From Oegoconia quadripuncta (taxonomy: Eukaryota > Arthropoda > Insecta > Lepidoptera > Autostichidae), in NCBI GenBank assembly GCA_949316235.1, contig OX438754.1:7239501-7303500 (forward strand): a stretch of DNA of 64,000 bases, given 5' to 3'. A program made the position numbers and the translations under genes. How positions within the stretch are numbered: position 1 is the stretch's first letter; each line of letters opens with the position of its first letter. Of this stretch, positions 32,357-43,521 are shown in pieces. The notes below the pieces were generated by a model. It was not told where the DNA came from, ran no database searches, and was given only the letters and a program-made list of their open reading frames with translations.

Positions 32357-32452
32357 GTGAACCCACCGCCGTTAAAACGTGCAAGTTTATAGATATTTCT
32401 GGTGGAAAATCCCTTAGTCGCCTTTTACGACACCCACAGGAACAGACGGCTT

Positions 32453-34660
32453 GGTTTAGACATTGCTGAATATAAGCCTCTCCTATGGTGCGACTTGACT
32501 CGCTTACTATTTGCCCTAATATTTTGGTTCATGTGTTGCCCAGGTTTAGTCTATGCTATTCTGATCACGATTCCTTAATCAGCTTTCGCCACTTCCATTC
32601 GGAAGAGACAGGTTGGTCCTATTTCTAACTTGCCGAGAAGCACACGAAGCATATTTATAAAAAGATTAATAGCTTCTGCTATCTGCTGTTATAAAAGCAT
32701 GAGTACGGGAGGGATGGAATAATTCCCGAATACCATTGGAGGATGTATAAGAACCTCACAACAAACGGAGGTCTATAACCTAGAGACTATACTGTTGTAA
32801 ATTACCTGTTATTTAGTGACAGTTAACTGTAATTTGTTACATTTACCCAATGCAATTATATGAATGTAAAAAAGTAACGATCGAGTGATTAAAAACCCTA
32901 AAATCTAATGAGGTGGAAAAATTAATACAGGTAACATAAAATACACCTGACACCACTGACAGTGGATAACAATTTTATATATAGTTATTCGACGCTAAGG
33001 TAATGTTACACCGTAGGACCAGCAGACACATTCATACACATACACAGATAGTAATTCTATTTATTATGTTAAAATAAGTATTTAATATTTAGTATTAAGA
33101 TAAAACCGTATATTATGAAGAGCGGGACTTCCTGTTCCAGGTATTATTATACTTCAAAGGAAAGTCCCATCCACGAGTATGTTATCATTTGTTAGGAAAT
33201 TAGAAATAAAGAAATCTAAAACATGAAAATACCCTGTTTAGTCTATAATCCCAAGCTACCGTCCTCTGATCGCTACGAATACTTTGTCCAAAGCTGTATA
33301 TTGTGTCTAAACAGATATATTTATAAACCCTTTTGTACTCTAACTACACTGTGGAAAATGATTAATGGTTTATTTAAATGTCGTAATTTAGCTGATGGGA
33401 AACAGAACGGTGTCAAGCCAGAAGGATGTTGAACTTTATATTCCTGTGTTTTGCGCCGTTGTACTGAGCAATTTACGATCCGGGTTGACACGACAACATC
33501 TGCGTCCCCCACCGGCCTAATCATGCCACTCACTTTTACCAGGGAAAGGGTAAAATTTACTAAATATGTAGGTATCATAAATTTAGTTGAAGGTCATTTT
33601 GTTGTCAGTACAAAATAGTCACGAAAATGTAACTCATTTTTAGAAAGATTTTTTGTCTCCTTTATAATTCCTTCTCCAAAGAATACTTACAGAAATGATG
33701 TAAAAATTCATTGAAATCTCTAAGCACGAAATTATTTATTCAAAACTAAGCAAGCTTTAATCAATTAATTTACTTTATTTGAAGAAATGAACTATTAGAT
33801 AACCAGTTAAATAAATAGATTCTTAGTTTTTATACACCTTTGTAAAAAAGCGTGTTTTAAAAGAGTTGCCACAACTCGTCAGTGTTGATTTTAGAAATAG
33901 GTACCTACCCCAAGGTCGCATTGTGGTATGCCAAGCTTGACCACGAATGTAATGGGATTTCTTCTGTAATGCCCCTTAGGTGCCGTTAAATGTAATCTTA
34001 TTACTATAATAGAAGACTGGATAATTTGTGCTTTGTTAAGCTGAAGAATGGGTCTCATAATTTCTTCTGCTTTTCGGACAACTTTATGTACCTATTATCA
34101 TTTTACATTTTTATCTTAGTCACTCACCAAGGTCACAACATTATTCCTATTGATATTTAATAACCATATAAAACACCATTGAAAAAATAATGATCTTGGG
34201 TAATAATACAATACAATCAATTTATAATTCAAATACACTCGGTTCTCTCAATAAACTCTGTAAATTATTTCCAAAATTATTAGTTTTTTATTCTGTACAT
34301 AATTCTTCAAACGCCCTAGAGATGTAACCCGCAACTTTACCAAATAGAAGAAATGAGGTGCCGTCGTCGTAAAACTAATAATGCAAATTGCTGCGACTTG
34401 AGGATTCCTCTCACGTACTTGTCAAGCAAGTGTATCGGGGCGGTGCACTGCGCAGTAATTTATGCGGAAATGTGCAAGGGTTAAGGAGGTAAAATTCTCG
34501 AGAGTACGTGACTTTACCTCTGTCGGAGCCGTGTACAGTCTTATTCAGTTTAAAATATTAAATTTTCAGCGAAATCTCGAGGATTAACGCGTTATTTTGA
34601 TATTAGACTTGACTAATAACTACTGACTAGCATCTATCGAACTTATTATGGATGGATGGA
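32453..34660. other. No supported gene
   Basis: Mostly AT-rich. A GC-richer patch at 33440-33545 and another at 34385-34535 (GGGGCGGTGCACTGCGCAGT, then CGAGAGTACGTGACTTTACC) are not assigned. Open frames of up to 85 codons occur in the first patch without a recognisable domain. Confidence 0.4.
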
Positions 34661-34900
34661 TACGGACATGTGTATACCAGAGTTATGAATATTTTTCATT
34701 AATATAGGTATTTACAAAAAAAATATTAGTGTGTCTCTTTATCTGGTATCTATAATATACAAGTCCGCCGTTGTACTCATACTCTGTATCTATGTAAGAT
34801 TAATGTATCGCCTTTTTGTACAATAAAACCGTTACAAATAAACAAACAAGCTTAGTTGCTTAGTATGGAACTAGATGGCGCTGTGTATATTTTTTTATTA
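34661..34900 (+). mobile_element. SINE-A, headless copy with a nested insertion
   Basis: It starts within the body (TACGGACATGTGTATACCAG), continues through TATCTGGTATCTATAATA, is interrupted at 34764-34845, and resumes with CTTAGTTGCTTAGTATGGAA and CTAGATGGCGCTGTGTATAT before a T/A tail. Confidence 0.75.
34764..34845 (+). mobile_element. 82-bp LINE tail inserted in SINE-A
   Basis: The segment TCCGCCGTTGTACTCATACT to a GTACAATAAAACC polyadenylation-like signal interrupts SINE-A exactly. ACAAG stands on both sides (34759-34763 and 34846-34850), fitting a 5-bp target duplication. A diverged relative starts at about 47797 (AAGTCCGCTATTGTACTCA). Confidence 0.65.
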
Positions 34901-37831
34901 TTATTATCTAGATTTCTAGCAATGAACTTAATTAATGAAATATATATTTGAAGCCTTACTACTGGTGGAATTTGAAAGTTGACGATGAATTTAAACAAGA
35001 AAGCTTCATTTACAACGGACCTGTGAAGATTCACTTCCTGTGTTGTAATGAGGACAAGATAAGTATAAGCAAATATATTAGAAAGCACTCTTACATTACA
35101 CGGATGCTTCAAATGAGTATAGTTCTATATCAGCATCGGTTTGGATTCCACGGTAAGCAATGTGTATACAACACAATGTCAATACACGTCAATATGACTC
35201 AATACACGTCAACACACGTCACAACAACGCATAGCGGCGCTCAACTCAACCAAGCAAATAACAACCATACAACTTCAATATACAGCTCATTGACGTGCGA
35301 TGCAGGGTTTTCCCGTGTGATAAAAAGCGGTGAAGCAAAAGTACCCATACGACACTTTCGAGTTTCAACTTAGAGATTTACTGGATGTAAACACTAAATG
35401 AAGTTACATTCATGGAATGCGGCCATCACCATTATTAATTACCACACACATTCACGAAACTTTATTTGATGCGGGAAAATAATTTTTCATTTACCTACTA
35501 CCTCCACATCATCCACGATCTTAATTATTACGACCTTTCATTTAACTTGCAATGTTCGTATGTAAGTTGTCCGTTTAAAAATTTGTAAGTAAAATTATAA
35601 ATTTTTCCTGTTTACCTAAAGAGTTGAAATTTTGCATACTCGTTCAGTTAATGACAATACATAGACATGAACTGATGCTGCAGCTAGGATCATCTCCTCA
35701 CGATAGGAATTCCTTAAGGGTCTATTAAAGTCTTAAAGGTGCTATTCACGGATATGAAATATATAGGCACACGATTAAACTAGAATAATATATGATTATG
35801 AAGAAGTACTAAAAGGTTGTTATTAAAATTTAAACAGTGTCTATGCGTGTACACATAAACATGTAAATACTTAAGTGGAACACATTAGGGACACATAACG
35901 TTGCCACGTAATTAAGTGTTCCCAGGAAAAGAGAGCTTGTTTAGGGGAAGTTTATTGTCACGACGGAGTTTTGCTGTCTGACTTTACCTACATTACTCTA
36001 GTAGGGAAGTAAGTATTCTAGTTAGAGCGGTTGAGGGGTCTGGGATGGTAATAAAAGAAATTCAAAAATGACACACTAGCAAAAATATAATATGATGATA
36101 ATGTACCGGCGGCATTAACCGATTAAACGACTTAACCGATTTTGAAGTGCCAGATGTCGTTTGATTTATCTTTATCCACAGTGCCATAGAATACATTTTT
36201 CAAGTCCAACATGGCGCCCACAAAATACAAAATATGTTGTCTGTCAGGTATTTAGGTTTATACATACTAAAATTATTATTTAGCCATCTACCAACAAGAT
36301 ATACACCTACTTGAATGCCGATAATCAACCACTACGCTTTTCAGGGACTTTCCTTGTACGTCAAGTTTTGGAATGAACTCGCCCTTCGACGTTTTTCCTC
36401 AAATCCACGACAATGGGTCCGTCAAGAGCAGAGTGAATAGAGCTCATAAAGGTCGGTAAAATTTCGTGAACTGCGGTGACCACCTTCCATTGCCTATCTA
36501 CACACATATAAAAATATACTGAGTGGAGTATAAGTTTCTTCGTATTTTATATATCTACAAATTCAAGATTTTTTTTCTACATTTATTGTGGATATTGCTC
36601 TACTATTTCATAGATGGCAACGACTTATCTTTGTAATAAAGCGACCAAAGCGAACTGCATCTTTGATGTTAAAAAATCCAGACTTAAAACTTTTGAACCA
36701 ACTTTGTGCTACCCTTACTGACAGACACTCCATTAGATTTTTTGTAGCTTGTATCGCTTTTTGCCTTTTTAAATAGTTAAAATAAAATTTTAAAAAGTAC
36801 CGAATTTCTTATTAGCTTCACTCATTTCCCCAGACTGAGAGTAAATGGAGAACTGGTTGAAGATTTTTTTTTAATTTACAAAATGTCAACTTCATTAAAT
36901 GTTAATATCAGTTACAAACAGAATAAACCAGAGTACAACTACATATAAACAAAATACGAAAGACTTTTGCCCCGACCCTGCCGACGATTTTTATTATTGG
37001 TAATAATTGATAAAAATACCATTCCTTGACACCATTTGCACAATCGATTGCTCTTATTATATTTTGACCTGATTCATATATTTGAGTACCGTAAAATTAA
37101 TTAAATAATGCCAAGAATTATTTTGCATCAGCTAGAATTCGCTAAACCGAGGTGCCTAACGTCCACAGTCCCTGGAATTGAGTTAAGAACGTAGCTGCAG
37201 CTCTTAATGTTTACGAATGCAGATCTGCTCAAGGAGTTAAAGAATTTGCTCCAAGATAATTTACTCAAATAATTTACGTATAAATAGAAAACAAGATATG
37301 AATATAGATAAAATTAACTGAAGGTTGTTCAAATACTACCACCGCTTCAGAAATTGAAGATTTCTCTGGACTAATGAAGAAAAATTCATTTTCTTTTTAC
37401 CCATTCCAACTTAAGAATCTCGTTGCCTTTGGTTGTACAAATCAGTCGGTTCCACTCTGTGTACTTGGACCTATTTTAATTAAGCAAGCCACAGCCTGCT
37501 TTTGGAGCTCGACTGGAAGTGAATTACTTTAAAAAAAATAAGGTTTAGAAAGGCTATAAATTGTGGGGCCATCAATTTGCATGCTAATACGGCGGCAGGC
37601 GGGCTGGTACGGACAAGTGAGTGACAAGGGAGAAACTTTACTGCCCTTCGCGGCGCCTAAACGACCCCACGGGTATTAAGACATTTTTCTTCCTTAGCAA
37701 TTATATTAAATTTACAGCCGCACTTCAAAGAATCATCTACCCTCTTATTAAAAAAAAAACTTTCATTAAGCCAAAGCAATTTGTGATGTGAATTCTGCCG
37801 GCACATTGTTTATGAGTTTTATTATGCACAG
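34901..37831. other. No supported gene; one unexplained 141-codon frame
   Basis: A plus-strand open frame runs 34948-35373. It starts MKPYYWWNLKVDDEFKQES and turns into low-complexity Thr/His/Asn-rich sequence (THVTTTHSGAQL) because of repeated CAATACACGTCAA words near 35180-35215. No domain is recognised. Positions 36100-36160 resemble repeat D (AACGACTTAACCGATTTTGA). A GC-rich patch at 37590-37680 (GGCGGCAGGCGGGCTGG, CTTCGCGGCGCCTAAACG) has no match here. Confidence 0.35.
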
Positions 37832-37920
37832 TGGGTTAGTGCTTGGTTTTAGGCACACCTGATGTTATTTAAGGAAGAGGCCTGAAGTGTGTTCACACAG
37901 ACTAAGGGGGTGCACTTATA
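37832..37920 (-). mobile_element. SINE-B, distal fragment
   Basis: TTATGCACAGTGGGTTAGTG, GGCACACCTGATGTTATTT and AAGAGGCCTGAAGTGTG match the T-rich end of SINE-B on the minus strand. The rest is absent. Confidence 0.55.
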
Positions 37921-38107
37921 GGATATGGTACAAAGAAAGATACCGATGTCACGTCAGTAGATCGCTTTCCTCCTGGTGATTCGTTGATCATACTATGACT
38001 TAAAAAGTCCGAGACTTTAAACGATAATGTTCTTTAACAAGATTTAAAGAAAAGTAATACATACGTTCCGTTGAACTACATTATAGTACAAAGTAAAATA
38101 AACATGT

Positions 38108-38336
38108 AAATATAAATATCCTTGCACATACACACAGCGCCAGCTAGTTCTACACTAAGCAACTAGGCTTGTATTATGGTTAATAAATTACACAAATACA
38201 TTTTTGTTTGTAAATAAATAAATATATAAACGGAAAACATCCATAACTCGGGTACACATGTCTGTATTCATCGGATTCGAACCAGAGTCATTTCGGTATA
38301 GCAGGCAGCGTTTCTAACCACTACACCAAACAGATC
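38108..38336 (-). mobile_element. SINE-A, near full-length copy
   Basis: On the plus strand it reads CACACAGCGCCAGCTAGTTC, AAACATCCATAACTCGGGTA, then the head GGATTCGAACCAGAGTC and TTTCTAACCACTACACCAAA. Unlike other copies, the head is preceded upstream by a 41-nt sequence (38337-38377) that is also present upstream of the SINE-A at 41451. Confidence 0.85.
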
Positions 38337-38377
38337 CCCTAAACCAAACACAGAACTGACAATTTCGACAAAATAAT
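38337..38377 (-). repeat. 41-nt 5' extension shared with the SINE-A copy at 41451
   Basis: Read on the minus strand this differs from 41410-41450 at one position. It includes AAATTGTCAGTTCTGTGTTT and GGTTTAGGG and lies immediately upstream of the tRNA-like head. Other SINE-A copies in the window do not have it. Confidence 0.85.
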
Positions 38378-38533
38378 CGTTTTTAAATGAATGTTTGTGG
38401 TGATCTATCTCAGTGTACCTACTACGTTGCTACTTTTTGAGCCATACTATTGGGTTTCATAACATTTGCCATTCACTCAAAAAGAAGAAGTGTTGTTCAT
38501 TACTTTCAAACACCACTATATTTATCATCATCA

Positions 38534-38669
38534 TCAGAGAGATAAAATGGCCAGCCCCCCAAATGTGTTGGGGTTTCCGGGTCAATACGCTTCCACCTTC
38601 GACCTCATCTTCACTTAACATCAGGTGTGATTGAGGCCAAGTATCAACTCATTGTGCAAATAAAAAAAA
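38534..38669 (+). mobile_element. SINE-B, distal part
   Basis: It contains CCCCAAATGTGTTGGGGTTTC, GGGTCAATACGCTTCCACCTT and CGACCTCATCTTCACTTAAC, ending TTGTGCAAATAAAAAAAACC. It matches the second half of the copy at 51867. It directly abuts a SINE-C fragment. Confidence 0.75.
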
Positions 38670-38765
38670 CCGTAAACATCTCACTGCAGGGATATAGGCC
38701 TTCCCTCGTATAATGAGGGAGTATGAGCCATAGTCCACCACGCTGGCCCAATGCGGGTTGCAAAA
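38670..38765 (-). mobile_element. SINE-C, distal fragment
   Basis: CTCACTGCAGGGATATAGGC, CTTCCCTCGTATAATG and CCATAGTCCACCACGCTGGC match the body of the SINE-C at 18417 in the same orientation. The head is missing. Confidence 0.75.
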
Positions 38766-38776
38766 TTTATGCTAGA

Positions 38777-39157
38777 AATATGAAAATGAAAATCATTTAT
38801 CCATGTAGGTAATACAATATGCACTTTTGAACGTCATTGTTTTTTAAACTACCACTAGCTCGGAACGCGACCACTACTGAGAAGAGCTAGCGAGAAACTC
38901 AGAGGGTTTGTCTCTTTTCAATCAATCATTTACAATCAAGAAAGGTTACAACAATTTTATATATCGTGTAGAGGAGCCGTTTAATCCCATGGATTACTTT
39001 CATTAACGTAGTCTGAAATTTTGTAATATCCCTTTTTACATAATTTTTGTTTTATAATAGGTTTAAATTTATTAAGCGGGAGATTCCGTATATCCATGGG
39101 AACCTTGTTGTAGAAGCGCACACATTGACCTCTGAATGACTTACTAACTTTACTACT
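38777..39157 (-). pseudogene. CR1-like LINE, 5'-truncated copy
   Basis: The left end has the AAATGAAAATCATTT-type tail, followed by GAAACTCAGAGGGTTTG (compare GAAACTCGAAGGGTTGC in the large element). The right part GGGAACCTTGTTGTAGAAGC and GACCTCTGAATGACTTACTA corresponds to the ORF2 C-terminal region at about 61210-61265. The reading frame is broken. It covers about the last 370 bp of the element. Confidence 0.75.
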
Positions 39158-39264
39158 TACTATTTACTAGAAATAAAATGTTATTTACTTATTCTAAGCA
39201 TGGGTTAACCGATCGCAGTACTTTTACTAACACAACACATAGTAGTTCAGTCATTTTTGTGCAG

Positions 39265-39460
39265 AAACTTGTGGACGGAACGGGCTATCTTATGATCTTA
39301 AGCTTCCAGAGCAACGCTATTAAAACTGTTGCTTGGCTGCAAATCCTGCCGTCTCAGACATAATGGTGGCACCTAGCCAAACCACCCACACTAAACTTAT
39401 GACTTACCGCGAATCGAACTGCAAAATTCAACACCTGTCACCCTGACAATATTGAGTCAA
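39265..39460 (-). mobile_element. SINE-B, very degenerate copy
   Basis: Blocks GGACGGAACGGGCTATCTTA, GTTGCTTGGCTGCAAATCC, CAGACATAATGGTGGCACCT and ACCGCGAATCGAACTGCAA are in SINE-B order. This call rests on order rather than identity. The 61-codon plus frame here is not a gene. Confidence 0.4.
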
Positions 39461-39934
39461 GGATATGGTTGATTATCAAGCCTTTGTTCCTAATATTAAT
39501 AAAGATTGAAATATAATTTCACTCTTAGTTGTAAACACACGGTACCGCTGTTGAAAATAAAGGCGGCGTACGTAAGACTCTTTGATTACGAAAATAATTA
39601 AGAGCAACTCTTCGAAAATGAACTCACGCAAAATATGTGTCGCTTGTTGGTAATACGCTTTTAGCGCCCGCACCTATTAAACGAAGTTGTCAAAATTTCA
39701 ACATTGAACAAAGTTCCTGTTAACTGAGTAGATTTTACGCCTACACACTTCCAGTTTTAAATCCTCAAAAGTTTACATGTAAATGATTTCAAAATTTAAT
39801 TTGCTCACCTACATAATTTATAACGGTGCTTTGTTCTCAGACAGTTTTAAGGCACTAAAGATCTAAGTTTGGGAGGGGAGTGACATAAATCTACATAACA
39901 TTATGTAGCATATTATATGCTCTATTATTATATT

Positions 39935-39990
39935 ATCTGTGGTCTCTGCCTATTATCCCTACGGGAAACAGGTGTGACTTTATGTATATG
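39935..39990 (+). pseudogene. LINE-G terminal fragment
   Basis: GTGGTCTCTGCCTATTATCC and CTACGGGAAACAGGTGTGAC match the last ~45 bp of LINE-G (14588-14625). It is an extremely 5'-truncated copy. Confidence 0.6.
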
Positions 39991-40129
39991 TGTATATTTT
40001 ATAATTACATGTGTATAAACTATAGAAATGTAAGTATTCCTAATCAATTACCGTGTATTCCAGAATCAACCCATCTTTACCCTTGTGTGACTAAGGGACT
40101 TTCCAACAAAAACATCTATAAACTATATA

Positions 40130-40545
40130 GCATTTTTTTTAATTTTTTTTATATGAGAGAGCGGCAAACGAGCGTGCGGGTCTCCTGATGGAAAGCAATC
40201 ACCGCCGCCCATGGACACCCGCAATACCAAAAGGGTCACAGATGCGTTGCCGGCCTTTGAGGAAGGTGAAGGTTCCAATGTCGTACTCGTTCGGGAATAC
40301 CGCTGCCGGAAGTCCGTTCCACAGGGTGGTCGTACGTGGTAAGAAGTTTCTTTAGAAACGTACAGTGGTAGACTTCCACTCATCCAGGTGATGTGGATGG
40401 AAATTTAATTTTCTCCGAGAAGTGTATCGGTTAAATTGAGCAGCGGGTATTAGCTCGAACAGTTCTTCAGAACACTCCCCATGAAATATGCGATAGAGAA
40501 TGCAGAGGGACGCGACGTCTCTTCGCAACGCCAGCATTAAACGTT
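40130..40545 (-). pseudogene. LINE-K ORF2 C-terminus
   Basis: From right to left on the minus strand: LALRRDVASLCILYRIFHGE, CSEELFELIPAAQFNRYTSR, HPHHLDEWKSTTVRF, then in another phase [18 protein letters not shown] and [20 protein letters not shown] before stops. I recognise this as the C-terminal region of a non-LTR retrotransposon ORF abundant in Lepidoptera (RRD..SL..FYR...G.CSEELF, then FLPRT..LWN.LP..VFP). The catalytic reverse transcriptase part is absent. A frameshift near 40352 splits the two parts. The T-rich left end (40131-40150) is the 3' tail. Confidence 0.75.
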
Positions 40546-40575
40546 TTTAAAGTTTGAAACACTCCATAAGCTTAT

Positions 40576-40655
40576 GTTTTTTTTTTCTGAACAACGGCTT
40601 GGTACTTGACCTCAATCACACCTGATGTTAAGTGAAGGTGATGTCGAAGGTGTTT
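40576..40655 (-). mobile_element. SINE-B, distal fragment
   Basis: TTTTTTTTCTGAACAACGGC, TTGGTACTTGACCTCAATCA and CACCTGATGTTAAGTGAAGG match the T-rich end of SINE-B on the minus strand. Similarity fades after about 40655. Confidence 0.65.
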
Positions 40656-41208
40656 GGAATATCCACCACCACGTGACCACCCTGTTTGGAATAAAGAAGG
40701 ATAAATGTGATAAAAATCACCTGCCAGCTTTCAACTATAGCTACGCTGCTTCCGCGATGTTATCTAATAAAAATAGATGATATGGTACCAACTAAAGAGA
40801 CAACCACTATAGGAAATTGGCCTCATACAAAACCGATCGATACGGGCACCGCAATAAGGTCGATATTTAGATGTAACATTTCTGGTTTACACAAGCTTCG
40901 ACTAATAACAGGAGAAGTTGCTACCTGATCCAGCGCACCTCGGCTTTGTTCTCTACTAAATTTACATTTATATTACTTGAAGTTTTAAGCAATACCTGCA
41001 TGTGCGCCTCGCGATCGGTAAAATAATCTCGGCTTTCGAACTTGCTGGTGAACTCTAGATTAGAGTTTGTGTAAAAAAAGTAGGGGGCCTTTAATTGGAT
41101 AGAATAAAGTTTGCCATCATGCTACGTCGACTGTACCTACCTATAGTGTGCTTGTAATCCTTGTTTTCGTGTTTCGAACCCGGTCATTACGTTTGTATTT
41201 CTTTTCTA
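40656..41208. other. No gene seen
   Basis: A 73-codon plus-strand frame at 40707-40928 (including PTKETTTIGNWPHTKPIDTG) has no domain I recognise. The remainder is unassigned. Confidence 0.35.
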
Positions 41209-41300
41209 GACAACCTGTTTGGTGTAGTAGTTAGAAACTCTGCTACTATACCGAAAGGTCGCGGGTTCGAATCCCGCTAGGGGCATATGTTTGTAATGTT
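41209..41300 (+). mobile_element. SINE-A, head only
   Basis: GACAACCTGTTTGGTGTAGT, AGTTAGAAACTCTGCTACTA and GGGTTCGAATCCCGCTAGGG are followed by CATATGTTTGTAATGTTCCC, and then the similarity stops. The body and tail are missing. Confidence 0.8.
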
Positions 41301-41409
41301 CCCGAGAGAACAAATATAATTTAAAAGTGGAAACAGTATAACATAGTGCAGAAAAGAATAGACGAGAAAAAAAAGTATGTGTGTAGTGTGTTTAGTATGT
41401 ATGTGTGTA

Positions 41410-41712
41410 ATTATTTTATCGAAATTGTCAGTTCTGTGTTTGGTTTAGGGACGGCCTGTTTGATGTAGTGGTTAGAAACGCTGACTGCTATACCGAAATG
41501 TCTCTGGTTTGAATCCCACTAGAGGCAATGTATGATGAATACAGACATGATTGTGTACCTGAGTTATGGATGTTTTCCATTTATATATTTATTTATTTAC
41601 CAAAAAAAAATGTATTTGTGTAGTTTATCAACCATCTGGTATCCATAACACAAGCCTAGATGCTTACCGTGGACCTAGATGGCGCTGTGTGTATGTGCAA
41701 AAGATATTTATT
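41410..41712 (+). mobile_element. SINE-A with a 41-nt 5' extension
   Basis: The SINE proper starts at about 41451 (CGGCCTGTTTGATGTAGTGG) and runs through GTTTGAATCCCACTAGAGGC, CAACCATCTGGTATCCATAA and GACCTAGATGGCGCTGTGTG to an A/T tail. The preceding 41 nt (41410-41450) are nearly identical to the sequence preceding the SINE-A at 38108-38336, so the two copies share an extended 5' end. Confidence 0.85.
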
Positions 41713-41779
41713 GTATAATTATATATTATATAAATAATATTTAATGTATGTGTGTGGCTGGAGTAACAAATAAACGTTT

Positions 41780-41830
41780 ATCTATCTACCTATCTATCTA
41801 TCTATTTATTTTATTTATTTAATTATTTTC
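41780..41830. repeat. (CTAT)n/(TTTA)n microsatellite
   Basis: A run of ATCTATCTACCTATCTATCTATC followed by TTTATTTTATTTATTT. It lies at the 3' side of the SINE-A copy and probably derives from a retroposon tail. Confidence 0.8.
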
Positions 41831-42127
41831 CAATCCACGAGTTTAAGGCGTCTCCTACTGTGGCAGGTATACAAAAAACAGGCATAATTGCATTATTTCC
41901 TTGCATGATAGCTAGAACTGTAGAAAAAAAATAAGAAAAGTTTATTGGACCTATTTAATCAATGTTGCTAATTAATTCACAATTTTCATAGGGTACACAG
42001 TATATATTAACGAACATACTAACATACTAAAAATAGAGATAAAAAAGAAGGACCCTGGAACATAATTTCACGGCATAAGTAGAACATTTATGTTCCAAGT
42101 CACTGCTTTGTGGCAAGGTACCCAGAA
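41831..42127. other. No gene seen
   Basis: AT-rich sequence without a coding or repeat match I can name. Confidence 0.4.
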
Positions 42128-42365
42128 GGCTTGTATGGCCAGCCTTATGCGCTAGCCTAAGTAGATACCAGCCCGCTGGTCATCCGATACTTCTACCAGA
42201 CGCGACGCCAGCTCTTTGAAGACCAGAAGCTCCACACGGCCCCATGGTCCCTCCCCCAAAGGGCAGAAATTCGTAACCCTGTCCCAGGGCTGCGTATTTC
42301 AGCCTCTTGAGATGTTCCGCAATAACCGCCACGGCTCCTGCACTTCTGGAGGTGAGCAAATTTTA
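42128..42365 (-). pseudogene. LINE-L C-terminal block
   Basis: The minus strand reads SAGAVAVIAEHLKRLKYAAL, then GQGYEFLPFGGGTMGPCGAS before the frame decays. A KY..L...Y.F.PF..ET.G..G pattern is the middle of the block whose beginning is seen at 28031 and whose end is seen at 49378 (QRLSLAVQRGN). I know it as sequence found C-terminal to reverse transcriptase domains in arthropod retroelements. It is GC-richer than its surroundings and clearly a coding relic. Confidence 0.6.
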
Positions 42366-42767
42366 ATAATTTTTAAAGTGAAACAAACCGGATAATATAG
42401 ATATCGTTGTCTAAACTTGAACTATCGACTTTTCACGACTCAATTACAATAAAGAAATTACATGGTGCGCATAAATTATACCAAAGTCAAGAATAAGATG
42501 GCCTCTTCAAGTTGTCGGGTCACAATGCAGCCTCAATTCTAAGTTAAATAGGCTCCTCTTGAGCGCTCTTGAAGATCCTAGAGAGGGTCAAGAGAATTCG
42601 GTCCCGCAAAATTTGTCAAGGATGACTACATTTACTGAGAAGACGGAATTGGCTGTGCATCTAACCAATCAATTTATAAAAAAGAATATAATTAGAGATT
42701 CCTCCGAAGTTATTTATTTTAATAATACACCAACAACATTACATAATAGTTTTGAGTGAAAGAATAA
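42366..42767. other. No gene seen
   Basis: A 66-codon plus frame at 42559-42759 has no recognisable domain. The stretch is otherwise AT-rich. Confidence 0.35.
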
Positions 42768-43062
42768 AATCAAAAAAATCAAAAATATTTTTATTTCGTA
42801 AGTTATAAGAACAACATTTGAAATCGTCATAACATACAGTTATCGCTCATTCACTAGGCAGTCTCCCCAGAGAAGAACGAGCAAGAAACTCCAGGATTGC
42901 TCTTTTTAAATAAGTCAATACAAATACAATTCGGAATACCTAATTGTAAAATTTATGATTCGACAAAGAAAAATAAGAATAAAATATACTGGATAATGGC
43001 GAGCGGTTTATGTCCACGCATTCTTTTCATCCAGATAGTCAGAATAATACACACATTGTAAC
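42768..43062 (-). pseudogene. CR1-like LINE, 5'-truncated copy
   Basis: The left end is the tail AAATCAAAAAAATCAAAAAT. CCCAGAGAAGAACGAGCAAG and AAACTCCAGGATTGCTCTTT follow, as in the large CR1 element. At 43010-43060 the minus strand encodes YYSDYLDEKNAWT, which parallels the YKISDYLDDNHPWT C-terminus of the element at 61090. About the last 300 bp of the LINE are present. Confidence 0.8.
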
Positions 43063-43345
43063 ATATCTTATACGCATGTCAATTAGAGGTGTACAAGCAT
43101 TGGTCAAACTTTAAAGACAAACAAATGGGTATATTGTGAGTAGGCACAATGTATAATTTGGCGACACACGTAAACACATTATAATAAAATATTAATTAAT
43201 TCTAATATTATAATAAATGAAAACGCTAGTTCATCCAGGCAGCCATTGAGTATAAGTATGTGAAGTCTGAAGTAGCCTGGTTGTGTGATACTGCTCAAAT
43301 CTCATGGCGTTGTGTGTGTGGTGTGTTTTTTTATATTAGAGAGTA

Positions 43346-43521
43346 TTTAACCCCCGACGAGTAATAGAGACTATCTTCGAACTGGCTTATCTGATTTTCA
43401 TCAAACATTGTCCCCTCTTTTAGTCTTTAACATAAAAAGTCGCACTTAGAGTGGCACACATACACACTCACACCGTCAAACATATAACACTTGTCGATTT
43501 CCGTTGGGAATTAAAAAAGAT
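43346..43521. repeat. Repeat D copy with inverted termini
   Basis: The left end TTAACCCCCGACGAG and the right end CGATTTCCGTTGGGAATTAA are roughly inverted. The interior includes CTTATCTGATTTTCATCAAA and TCACACCGTCAAACATATAA. This suggests repeat D copies may derive from an inverted-repeat element or from two head-to-head copies. Confidence 0.45.

Larger units (their letters stand above)
31937..32452 (-). repeat. Repeat E copy with two nested insertions
   Basis: Three pieces, 31937-32011, 32129-32180 and 32357-32452, are collinear with the uninterrupted copy at 45965-46225 read in reverse. They contain CATCCCAAATGGGGTGGTCA, CCACGGTTCACCTTACGAAA and CCGCCGTTAAAACGTGCAAG, then TTTTACGACACCCACAGG. 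The gaps between them are filled by a T-rich tail element and a CR1 tail. Confidence 0.75.
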
